Assembly (NCBI GenBank): GCA_032690845.1
Contig: CM064426.1
Span: 72,094,403-72,158,402, forward strand
Direction of reading: 5' to 3'
Length of the DNA stretch: 64,000 bases
Source: Eleusine coracana subsp. coracana
Taxonomy: Eukaryota; Streptophyta; Magnoliopsida; Poales; Poaceae
Shown: in pieces, positions 37,354 through 47,735 of the stretch
How positions within the stretch are numbered: the first letter of the stretch is position 1
Layout: every line of letters starts with the position of its first letter
Notes under the pieces: generated by a model
What the model saw: only the letters and a program-made list of their open reading frames with translations
What the model was told of the DNA's origin: nothing
Database searches by the model: none
Translations under genes and position numbers: made by a program

Positions 37354-38684
37354 GTTTTGCCAGATGCACGCGTCTCGTCCTCCATCCATTTCGATCCGCT
37401 TGTTATCCAGCATCTGATTATGCTAATTATTAAATCAACTAGATCCTGAGCAGACCCATGCCTTACCGACGAGTTAATCAGCTGGCAAACTACAGCTTAA
37501 TTTATTTGTCTACGCAACACAGGATCTAGCTACACTGATGAGTTGTTTTTTTTTGTACACTAGATAATACAGACATAATGACGCATGAACCAATGCGTGT
37601 CGAGCAGGGAGAGGCCTTGCGTCAAAATAAATGATGAGCGACACGACGTTTCATTCGACCGAGATGACTGACGGATGGAGGTGACAGCCAGGATAACATG
37701 CGTGCGTGCACGAGGGCTTTATGTACTGATGACTGACGAGAGAGGCTGTGTCGCGCGCGTGCACGAGGGCCGACGGTCGGCCCTAGGGCTGCCCAAATGG
37801 GCCAGCCCACCCAAAGCACCAAAAATCCCGGTCCAAGCATAGTATGACCTGTTCAATTTCATGCTTGTGCTGGTCCACCATGATATATCGGGTCATGTAC
37901 AGATTTAGTAGTTCATGAGCTAGCACGGTATAACTTGTTTAAGGGGAACACATAAAATCCTGTAGTATAGCTCGTTAGAGGTATGACCCAACTAAAAGCT
38001 CAGTATGACACGACCGACTTAGCCTGCAACGGCTCTAACCCTAACACCTCCTAGCCATATATAAACCGATGCTCCCCTCTAGCCCACTCTCACTCCCGTT
38101 TGTGTTGACCTTGCCGCAAAAGGCGTCAACCCTAGATACCCTATTGTCGTTGTCGCTCTCCACCCCCCTAGTGCTCTCCTCTCTTGTCATCGCCGTAGAT
38201 CCGCATTGCGCTTTGTTTCCTCCCTCCTCTCCTCTCAAACACAGATCCATCCTTCCTCTCCTCCCTCACCGTTGCCGCTTCTCTCCTCTCTCGCCGTATA
38301 TCCACATTGCGCCTCCTCTACTTCCTCATTGTCGCCGTTACTCTCCTCTCTCGTCATAGATCCACACCGTGCGCGCCTCCTCTCCTCCCTCGCCGCCTGT
38401 TGATACCACCTTCGGAACTGAGCGAGAAAGCGCTACTAGGACGCGCAACCTCATCCTCGGGGCGAGGAACAGGACAACGTCTCCTGTGCAGAGTTCTAGG
38501 TCATCGGCGAGGGGAAAGTCTACTCCTCCGACCAGGGCGAAGGCGGGCTCGACTGCTTGGCTTTTTCATGTCTGAATCATGCTACATAGTAGTCAGGTCC
38601 ATGCACGATGACAGGACCGTGGGACATTTGGAACGCTGAGTTATTGAGCCCAACACCGGGCGCCGATCACGTTGGGGTCCATTT
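37354..38684. other. Intergenic, possible old repeat, no supported gene
   Basis: A TATA-like catatataaacc at about 38054 precedes a pyrimidine-rich stretch (38070-38400) with repeated cctctcctccctcgccg-like phrases that keep several frames open by composition alone. Upstream, ggctgcccaaatgggccagc is a small palindrome-like sequence near 37788. These features suggest an uncharacterised repeat, but no ends were found. Confidence 0.35.
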
Positions 38685-38695
38685 ATTAGCACCAT

Positions 38696-39056
38696 CATCA
38701 TCGAAGGAATTTCTGACCCTGAGACGGCAGACTGCAGAAAAGGGTTGGCGCTGGCAACGGACCTTAACCTCCACAGTTTTAGATTGGCTACAAATTACTC
38801 AAATATGGTCAGGAGTCTACAAGGTAGTGGCATGGGAACTTATGGCCATGTAGTACGTGAATTCAACAAAAGGAGACGAAGCTTCAGGGTCGTTGAAGTG
38901 GTGTATGAACATCGTGACTCAAATGGTGATGCACATAGACTAGCAAAGGTTTCCTTGTATGAATCGCTAGGACGCCATGTTTGGCTTTTAACTCCTGATG
39001 GAGTTTGTACCTCTCATACTGATCAATAAAGAGCGGTGTTCCTCAAAAAAAAATTA
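38696..39056 (+). mobile_element. LINE fragment with RNase H-like remnant and poly(A)
   Basis: Translation gives EGISDPETADCRKGLALATD, then LATNYSNMVRSLQGSGM, and later SNGDAHRLAKVSLYESLGRH with VWLLTPDG. This order is typical of the plant RNase H-like (RVT_3) tail of LINEs. The frame ends at 39029 and is followed by aataaa and a nine-base A run. The 11-bp sequence attagcaccat flanks it at 38685-38695 and 39057-39067, consistent with target duplication. Most of the parent element is missing. Confidence 0.78.
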
Positions 39057-39067
39057 ATTAGCACCAT

Positions 39068-40614
39068 ATTATTTATCAAAAAGAAATTAGCACCATATTT
39101 TGCGATGGGGCTGCTGACTCACGACACGGGCGTTAGCGAAGGACAACGTCCGTACTCAGGTCCTGGCGGGTGCGTTATTCGTAGCATAGCGTTGGACTTG
39201 TGACACCATAGCGTTGAATTATTGTCAGGGCTTGGCTGTCAGTGAATTTTTTATCACCGTAAAACTTTCTTTTCGTGTAGAATATTTCTGGGCGTATGTA
39301 CGTATGTACATAATTTTCCGTTCATGACAACATACACGCACTTCATATATAATCGTATTATTATCTTATACTTTTTTTAGGGGAATATTATTATCTTATA
39401 CGGGCCCTCTGTCTATGACGTCCCAAGAAGTTGACCCGCAATCTGGCCTGCTATTTCAGCCCAGGAACTGACCGAGCCTAAAGACCACGGTTGGGCTCGC
39501 TGGCGAGTTTTTCAACAATACAGCCCAACATAACGACCAACACAGCACGTCTCTAGATTAATTGGAGAAGGCAGGCCGTTTTTTTTTCTAAAAAAAAGGA
39601 TTAAAGATTCTCAAGATATTATATGTTGCATATATCTTTGCTTTTTATATTATACCCCTTATTAAAGATGGTGATGTCGTCCGCCCGTTATTCTGCCCAG
39701 AGTCGGACTAGGTTCAGACACAAAGACAATTCAATTATGGAAACAAAAGAAAAAGATTCAATCTGTTATTCTGTTATAAAAACTCGAGCCTGCTCAGTTT
39801 CCAAAATTTATACGAGCCTTTGTTACCTATTGCCGTAAAGACTCGGGTTGTTCAGTTTCCAAATTGTGTACAGTGTGATAATCAATCAACCAAAGAATAG
39901 AAAAGATTCAGTTTTTACGCTAGGTTATTCTACCCCAGTTTGTTAACAGACAAAGATATCAGTTCAAAACTGAACAGGGATCCAGTTTAAGGCGGCAAAC
40001 TAATACCCATTTTCGAACAGTATAGGACAGAAAAATACACATGGTTCAACCTACCATATAAATAGCGGCCAATCTAGCACGAGAATAAACAACAACGAAA
40101 AATGGTTAAAACGGATTCAGACATAGATCGAGTAAGGAAGAACAATTCACGCCTACCTCGAGAGCGAACTTCTTGCACAGAGGGACGATTATCTCTACTT
40201 CCTTTCCTTCCTTAATAATAAAACAAGTCAGGTTATTATTGGAGATGGCTATATGACTCGTTCATATACATATGTACAGTAAACCTTCTAAAAACCCCAC
40301 AATCCACAACAATGACCACGTGCGACGACACTGCTATCATGTTCCATGTTCGTGCATGTGTTGGCCGTAGCCCTACACTTGCCATGTTCCAGACGCGATG
40401 CAGGGCGAATGATTGTGTCCTTAGCTATAAGCCTTGTGTTGTTCCTGTCATTGCCGACGTAGATCATGTTCCGCATACGACATCGCCAACCCGCTCGGTG
40501 ACCGAGCGTTTTGCCTACGTGCCATCATGCATTGCACACTAGCGGAAAACACCCGTGTCACATATCGGTAGTCTTCCACACTTTGCATGCCACCCGATCT
40601 GTTTACAGGTATAA
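39068..40614. other. Intergenic, no supported gene
   Basis: A third copy of attagcaccatatt lies at about 39087. Phrases such as gttcagtttccaaa recur near 39797 and 39851. Short frames at 39623-39838 and 40312-40542 show no domain. Confidence 0.4.
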
Positions 40615-40619
40615 AATTG

Positions 40620-41040
40620 TGTGGGATATATATACCCGGGATACTTCACCACTCGGATATATTGCCGAGTGGGCCGGGGTCCAATAAAGATAAAGCCCAT
40701 AAAGATAACTAGTTGGATTATTACTTGGAGTACACGACAAGTCAATACTAGAGATAGAATCCTAGTCGAAAATCATGTTGTAACCGACTAGGAGACTTGC
40801 CATGTAACCCTGCCCCTCCGAATATATAAGGAGAGGTAGGGGCTCTCTTATTGACACCCGCATCATGCCGCATAATACACCACAGAACACAGGACATAGG
40901 GTTGTTATCCTCCGGGAGGCTCGAACCTGTCTAAATTTTGTATCTTGTGTGTCTATCGACTCTCGATCTCGCATATACCTCTACCGATAAATAAGGATCA
41001 TGGGTAGCCCTATGATCCACTACCGATATTAGTATTGATA
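40620..41040 (+). repeat. 5' long terminal repeat
   Basis: This 421-bp repeat carries a TATA-like atatataagg at about 40823, followed by aggggctctctt, a plausible transcription start region. It pairs with the copy at 44958-45398. Confidence 0.9.
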
Positions 41041-44002
41041 GTTGGCGCGCCAGGTAGAGAAACAGCGCGACGGTCGGCATGTCGAGTTCGATGGCCTTAA
41101 CCTACTTCATCAAGATTGATCTGCAACAAGAAGTTTCATGATCAGCGGCTCTGATCTGCTTCTGGACAATGGTCTCGGCTGTACAATCCTTTTGCACCTA
41201 CGTCCAGAAGATTTCCGATGAGATCAACTTTTCAAGTCGATGAGTCGATCTATGAAAGTCCGAGTCCAATACTCTCAGGTCTCGGCATCATGGAAATAAA
41301 GTGTTCGACTCATATACGGAGGCAAGAATCGAGTTGAATACTCAGGCATCATTGCATCCACGTGCGCTACCAGGGAAGACTATTTTCTTTTTACTTTTTG
41401 CCGCCTTACTTTATTCCATATACTGCTAATCACTTTGGTTAATTAGCCAAATACTCATTACATGAGTCTTTTTTGCATGTACGAGCGGACCTTCACCATT
41501 TACACCACGGCTGTGTGGTATTGGTCAGACCAGTTGATGACTTGGCAACTCGGCGATTCGGGGGATGACCATCGACTTGATCGCTCGGCTACTCAGCCGC
41601 TAGAGTTTGACATTACTCTGTTGACACGGTGATCTGTCGCTCGGCATGAGGCTCCAGTGTAACGAAGGCAAACTCTTGCTCCTGATGTGTGTTCGCTTTG
41701 AACTGTGGCAATGCTACTCGAAGGCCAGCTTGATCAGGCAGCTATGGCGGAGCACATCTTCACGATCTGCTAGCTTTCGACATGCTCATCAAGCCTTTCG
41801 TCGTCATGGTGGTCTGAGCAACGATCGGACACAAGTTGCGACATGATCATGATGGCCTTAAGCAGCTTGATCAAGACTCGGTCACTCGGCAATACAGCTG
41901 TGACGTCTCGGCTAATCTGCCACTCGCCGCGACACGACACCTTCGACAACTGGGCGACATCGCCGCAACTTGACGCCACGACTACTCAGTTAATGGCTTC
42001 ACAGTGACTCAGACCATTAGCTCAATGTTCCAGCAGCATGCTCGGGGACTCGTCTTCAATTCATCGAATCCTACATGCACATGTCAGGAAATTTCTTTCC
42101 TTTTTTTTATTTTTTTCCTATTTATTTATTCCCTATATGTTAATCAATTCGTATCAATTAGTAAACTGGATACTTATTATGTGACATACTTTTTTGGCAT
42201 GTATGTACGAGTTGATCATCTACGCTGTTATTGGTTGTATGGTGTTCGTTAAAGTAAATCAAGTGCTTGTTGCTGTGAAAAAGGCAGGTGATCAAGATGG
42301 CGAGGTCGGTTGTCCACTCAGCTGATAGGTCAGCAACTCAGCGACGCAATGGCTCGTCTACACAGTTGAAGGCACAAGCACACTGGTGATGCTTTGAGTC
42401 ACTCAAACATTCGAAGCCACTCATTGACTCGACAACACGGCTAATCGGCGACTCGGCGTGAATCACGGCGGCCGATGTGTGCCACTACACGTGATTAACC
42501 AATCAACACGATCGTCTTGCCAAGTTGCTCTAAAATTGAAGGAATTTAGATCAAGTACACATGAGGGATGTTTTTCTGTTCATCTTTAATCTTTCATATT
42601 ATTTTATTATTTATACATTATACCCATTGGTCTGGTTATTTAAATCTCATCATGTTTCATGGTTTTCTTTTGTATAGACGTGTGTGACATGAAGTTCATA
42701 CTTTGGGTCGTGTTGAAGACTTGGGGAGTTGACTTGGCCACTCGGTCGATGATCTAACTATTCAACCAATGGCTCGGCACTTTGATGTTCCGATAACTTA
42801 GTTATTTGATGACTCAATTAATCACTCGGTGAGGCGACATGGTGATTGGGTAACTCGCCTCGCATCGACAATCAAGCCGCATGCTCGGGGCTTGTCTATG
42901 GCTTGCATATGGCTCATCTACAATTCGTCTACTATCATAAAGCTAAGTAAATTTTATAGTTTATTTTATTTTATACATATCAACTCAATTTGAAGATCGT
43001 AGGTTCTTTATCTTACGGTGATAGTTTTGAGTTTCTTTTGAATTCATCCTTTTGCCTTGACAATATTGGTCAATAATTTTTTCGGTTAATTTTGACTCGT
43101 ACATGTTTGGCTGAATGAGTTTTAGCAGTACATATTTGGTATTAGGAGGAGTTCAGTTGTTTTGCTTAGTTGCCCGTCTGACTCTCATTACCCAAATTGG
43201 TCAGTCTAGCTCTATGGCTCCTGTCGTTCGTCAAAATCGTCGTGCACATCGTTTTTCTAATGAACCTTGTTTGTTTTTTATGTCTGTTGGTTGAATGATC
43301 AGTACTCTAAGCAAACATAAGCCTTAGATGAATAACAGAAATCCAACGGACTTAGATATTAAAAATATTGTTTCATTAATGTTTTATATTAATTTTACAT
43401 ATAACTATATTATTTGTGTTCTTATATTACAGTTATCTCATTGATATCACTCAGTCATGGAGCGCCGAGTCAATGGATCACTCGGCCACGAAGCGCCGAG
43501 TTATTGGATCATTTGACCATGATCAACTACTCATGATTTCTAGAGTTTTGATCCCTCGAGCCTTTTGAGCTGTTATCTCGGGGGCTCATCTTTGGCTCGT
43601 CGAATATTAAGCAGCTAAGTAGTTTTATAATTTTAGTTGTATTCATCTAGTGAAAGACCGTAAGTTCTTTAACTTAGGGATGATATCTTTTTACATAAGC
43701 TCGATGCATTAGACTATCGGTATTATCTTAACTCGCATATGTTTGATCAAGTGAGTTCTTAGTCTGCATGGTTCATGTCGTTTGTTGAGAACCGAGACGG
43801 CTTTTTACCTTGACTCACATGTTCATCCGAGTGAGTTTTTAGTCTCCATGCTTCATGTTGAACGTTAAGTAAATTGTTTAGTAGTATTGGTACCTGATAT
43901 TTACTGGTTGTGAGAGTTAGACTCGAGTTCATACAGTACTTAATCACCCGATACAACCCAAGCATCTATTGCACTTCTGGCAATGGGTCAAGTTTGTTTT
44001 AT

Positions 44003-44170
44003 ATGTATTACATATCGAATACATTATTTATTTTATCAATGTATAACCTATTGAATACATTATTTATTTTATCAATGTATTATCTCTTGAGTATATTGTT
44101 TGTTTTATATATGTATTATTCATTGAATATATTATTTATTTTATCAATGTATTACATATTGAATACATTA
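44003..44170 (+). repeat. 36-bp tandem repeat inside the LTR element
   Basis: Copies begin with atgtat at 44003, 44039, 44075, 44111 and 44147, an exact 36-bp spacing, with consensus around ttgaatacattatttatttt. Because 36 is a multiple of three, an open frame runs through the array (43910-44203) with a 12-residue period. This is a consequence of the repeat and no evidence for a protein. Confidence 0.88.
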
Positions 44171-44957
44171 ATTTCCTTGGAATATAGTGGTTATATCACC
44201 TAAAGCCACTTCATTTTAAAATCACTTGGTTATTTTTATTGGATCATTCAGCTTCATTATTGGATCACTCGGCCTTCCTGTTCTGAGTCATTACATCATT
44301 CGGCTATATTATTGGATCACTTGGTCATTGTTGATTACTTATGATTTCACTCGGAATTATTTCTAAAAGAGCTATCATAACCATGGATCATGATTTTACT
44401 CAATATATTGTAGAGCCTTGCAAGAGTTAATATTTTTCACTCGGAATCACGCCCGGGGGCTGCTATACTTGTTATATTTAATCAAGTATTGCTTGGATAT
44501 TTTCTATGGCTCTTATACTTGATTAAGTATCACCCGGATATTTTGATGACTGCTATGCTTGATATATCTGATCAAGTATCACTCGGATTTATTAGTGCCA
44601 ATGGTTTCTTTTGTTGGGGAGAGTGGTAGAACCAATCTTGGGGCTACTGTACTGAAACTTCTCGTCGAATCAGTTGGGGAAAGTGATAGATCCAGATTTA
44701 CATATAGTGTTATTATTTTTGACTTATAAGATATTTTATGGTCTAAATACCTTCTGAGTCGGGGGCTATACCTACACCTAGTAGTTGGATTTTTTCTCTG
44801 AATATAGATATTATTTGACGCATAATCCTTTTTAAAGATTCTTGGAGACCTTTACATGTTTGTTGTTGTACATGAAAAAGGTTAATCATATTCATGGCGA
44901 AGCATTAGTCAATCAACTGAAGATCAACAACTAACTTGCAAATCTCTCGGGGGTTAC

Positions 44958-45398
44958 TGTGGGATATATATACCCGGGATACTTCACCACTCGGATATAT
45001 TGTCAAGTGGACCGGGGTCCAATAAAGATAAAGCTCATGAAGATAACTACTTGGATTATTACTTGGAGTACATGACAAGTCAATACTAGAGATAGAAAGT
45101 TAGAGATAGAATCCTAGTCGAAAATCATGTTGGACCGACTAGGAGACTTGCCATGTAACCCTGCCCCCCCCCCCCTCGGATATATAAGGAGGGGCAGGGG
45201 CTCTCTCATTGATACCCGCATCATGCCGTATAATACACCACAGAACACAGGACGTAGGGTTGTTATTCTTTGGGAGGCCCAAACCTATCTAAACTTTACG
45301 TCTTGTGTGTCCATCGACTCTCGGTCTCGCGTATGCCTCTACCGATAAACAAGGATCATGGATAGACCTATGATCCACTGTCAATATTAGTATCGATA
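44958..45398 (+). repeat. 3' long terminal repeat
   Basis: This 441-bp copy differs from the 5' repeat by substitutions, an expanded C run at about 45164, and a 14-bp duplication adjacent to agagatagaa (about 45088-45105). It ends directly before the target duplication aattg. Confidence 0.9.
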
Positions 45399-45403
45399 AA
45401 TTG

Positions 45404-46335
45404 ATTGAAGACTTCAATAGTAGAATTTATAATAAACTATACATTATCATATAATACTTTAATTATTCTATAAAATACATTTTTTAATCCGTAACAACGC
45501 ATAGGCAGTTTACGTTGTGGTTTCTGAACAAACAAAGCGCCTCTAGAGAGGCCATATCTGGGAAGGCCGTATCTCTATGGCCACCAGTGGTAATCCTGAT
45601 GGATTTAAAACGAGAGTTTGATTCAAGGGGGAAAAAATCTACTCTGAGATCCTGATCTTCTGCTTGCACCAAAATCCACAATAACTTCTCAAGTTCCCAA
45701 CAACTGATGGCAGAAAAGAAGGATACATGAATAAAGAGACTAACGCATCATATTAAATCTTGCTAAAAACAGTTTGTCAATCTGCCATTAATGAGCGATA
45801 CATGCCTGACTGTCTTGCAGTAGTGTGTAATTCTGCATATCGTCACTAACCTCCAGAACAAACCCGCCAATACCCAAATGAACCAGTATGAGAATGATCC
45901 ATGAACTCCTTGAATCAAGGATTGGAAAACTTTCTGTAATGTACTGTACTTTGGTTTTTGGTTTCCCTTAGGCGATTCGACCGATCATGTGTGAATAAGA
46001 TTCACTCTTGCTCCCCATGAATGAGATGAGAGACCAAGCTAAGAAGACGAAGACAACAATGGAATGCACCGATCGAGAAGCATAGTTTGCACTTGCGTTC
46101 GTTTCCCTAATCATAAACGGTTCCTTTCTCCTCACATCCAATCGAACAATCAATGGGACAAGAAAACGCTAGCAATGTGGTTGTAACAGTAATCTGCGAT
46201 TCGCAGATCGAAAGATCGCGAGAGTTCATCTTCTCCCTATGATATGAGGTTATGGCGGCGCCGGCGATGGATTGAGCGCGAGGAACCGGAGAACGAAGGT
46301 CAGGGAGACTGCAACGACGACGGCGGCGGTGGCGA
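45404..46335. other. Intergenic, no supported gene
   Basis: AT-rich at first, probably including the 3' UTR of the minus-strand gene that ends at 46336. Frames at 45484-45681, 45968-46153 and 46107-46352 lack domains. Confidence 0.4.
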
Positions 46336-46893
46336 TCACCTCTTGACTTCACGCTGCGACGGGCTCCGCCAGAACCCGGCGCCCTGGAAGCTGGCCCACA
46401 CCTCCTTCTCCGCCTCGGCGAGCTCGTCGGTCACCCGCGCCGCCGTCACGGGCCAGTTCGCCGCCGCATCCGCCTTCCCTCCGCCGCCGTTGACGACCCT
46501 GGCCAGAGCGGCGGCGCGGGCCCCGGGCGACGCGCCCTCGGCGGCGAGGATGGCGTCCATCTCCTTCCTCTTGGCCGCGGCGGCACGCTTCGCGCGGCGC
46601 CGCCGCCGCCGCTCCCCCGCCGCGCGGCGGCACAGCGCGGCGGGCGCGCGCACGACGGCGAGGACGACGAGCTCGACGACGGCGAAGGGGAAGCAGCAGC
46701 ACACGGCGGCGCACTCGGCCGCCGTCCCGCCCGCCACCTCTCCGCACCGCGGCTGCCGCCGCCTGTCGCGGTCGCGCCGGACCTCCACGTGCGGCGACCG
46801 GCGCGGCGGCAGGTCCTCCCACGCCGCCGCCGCGGGCGAGGACGACGCCGACGCCGCGCGCCGCGGGTCGTGGTGCACCCTGGCCTGGTCCAT
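46336..46893 (-). CDS. Small Arg/Ala-rich protein with a Cys cluster, plant-specific, function unknown (185 aa)
   Basis: A single-exon frame starting MDQARVHHD and ending SQREVKR. The middle holds a hydrophobic, Cys-rich segment, CAAVCCCFPFAVVELVVLAV, followed by a basic run (ERRRRRRAKR). Towards the C terminus WASFQGAGFWRSPS resembles the end of small plant proteins sometimes annotated as pollen-preferential; this is recall and not alignment. The frame stays open upstream to 47073 with an earlier ATG. I prefer the ATG at 46893 because the upstream part looks like translated leader. The GC content is very high, so opposite-strand frames are also open (46244-47185), and I consider them shadows. 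The hydrophobic segment could be a membrane anchor or an S-acylation site. The gene is divergent from the kinase gene at 47736. Confidence 0.68.
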   Translation of the reverse strand: MDQARVHHDPRRAASASSSPAAAAWEDLPPRRSPHVEVRRDRDRRRQPRCGEVAGGTAAECAAVCCCFPFAVVELVVLAVVRAPAALCRRAAGERRRRRRAKRAAAAKRKEMDAILAAEGASPGARAAALARVVNGGGGKADAAANWPVTAARVTDELAEAEKEVWASFQGAGFWRSPSQREVKR

Positions 46894-47735
46894 CGCCGGC
46901 CCGGCGGCGGTCGCGCTCGCCGTTGGCTCCGTCAGAGGCCGGGGCGCCGCGCCGCCATGGCGTCGGGATTCGGGGAGATCGATCGGAGGAGGAGAGGAAC
47001 GGCCGGCCTCTATCGAGCGGATGGATGGATGGATGCGTTCGCGCACAAGGAAAGAAAGAGGCGGTTGCGGCATGCGCGGCGGCGCGGGCGTATATAAACC
47101 CGGTTTCGTTCGGGTCTGTTCTGTTCCCCATCCGTACGGCGGGGAACCCGTAAGGCCTCTCGCCCTCTCTTCTATGGCACGCTGACATGTGGGGCCTATC
47201 TCTCGCTCTTTTTAGTACATGCACGGCAGCAGCAGTAGGGGCTGGCGTTAAAATTAGCAACTTTTTCATTTTAGGTTTTATTAGAAGAAAAAAAAGAATT
47301 GCGGAAATCTTCATCATTTTATTATTGGTAAAGAAAGATTAGAGAGTTCATCGTCGATCCCCCCGCTTTCTTTCTTCATCAGGTAGGCAGCCAAGGGTCG
47401 TTGTAGATATCGGTGACGTGCATTTAAATTTACTTTGAAGATTTCTTCGGATTCATCCACATTTATTCAATTCAACTCGCGTGTGCCCTGACTGGTTATC
47501 CGGAGTTGAATTTTGTTCAATTTTGTGTGTTGAAGCATGTAAGAAGATGGTGGCCGGCGAGGAGATTGTTGACCTGCACGCACGTCGCGACCATGGAGGT
47601 AAAACAATAATACTTGATGAGGAAGGGGCGATGCGGTGGCCACGCACGACATTCGGTTGATGCGCGGGCTCCTGATCCGTGGCGCTGCCGCAGAAGGACG
47701 CCGCCGCCGTGGCGCTCGGTGGTGGTGCGCCGGCG
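46894..47735. promoter_or_regulatory. Divergent intergenic promoter region with a TATA-like element
   Basis: About 840 bp separates the start codons of the minus-strand small gene and the plus-strand kinase gene. tatataaa at 47091-47098 fits a TATA box for the plus strand (5' UTR about 600 nt) and reads tttatata for the minus strand (5' UTR about 170 nt). Which gene uses it cannot be decided from sequence. Confidence 0.5.

Larger units (their letters stand above)
40620..45398 (+). mobile_element. Non-autonomous LTR retrotransposon (4.8 kb, no coding capacity)
   Basis: Two direct long terminal repeats (40620-41040 and 44958-45398), both starting tgtgggatatatatacccgg and ending in gata, enclose about 3.9 kb. 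A perfect 5-bp duplication, aattg, flanks the whole (40615-40619 and 45399-45403). A GC-rich gttggcgcgccagg directly after the first repeat is in the primer-binding position. The purine-containing ctctcgggggttac precedes the second repeat. The interior has no gag, protease, integrase or reverse transcriptase frame, only short frames and many actcggc-like phrases. About thirty substitutions separate the repeats by eye, so the insertion is not recent. Strand is set by the presumed primer site. Confidence 0.92.

Noticed and set aside
43910..44203. 97-codon hydrophobic frame that could pass for a membrane protein
   Set aside because: It is entirely a product of the 36-bp tandem repeat within the LTR element.
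46244..47185. Long plus-strand frame (313 codons) opposite the small minus-strand gene
   Set aside because: It is open because of very high GC content, is dominated by Arg/Ala/Ser, and shares no domain; the minus-strand frame has a more protein-like pattern.
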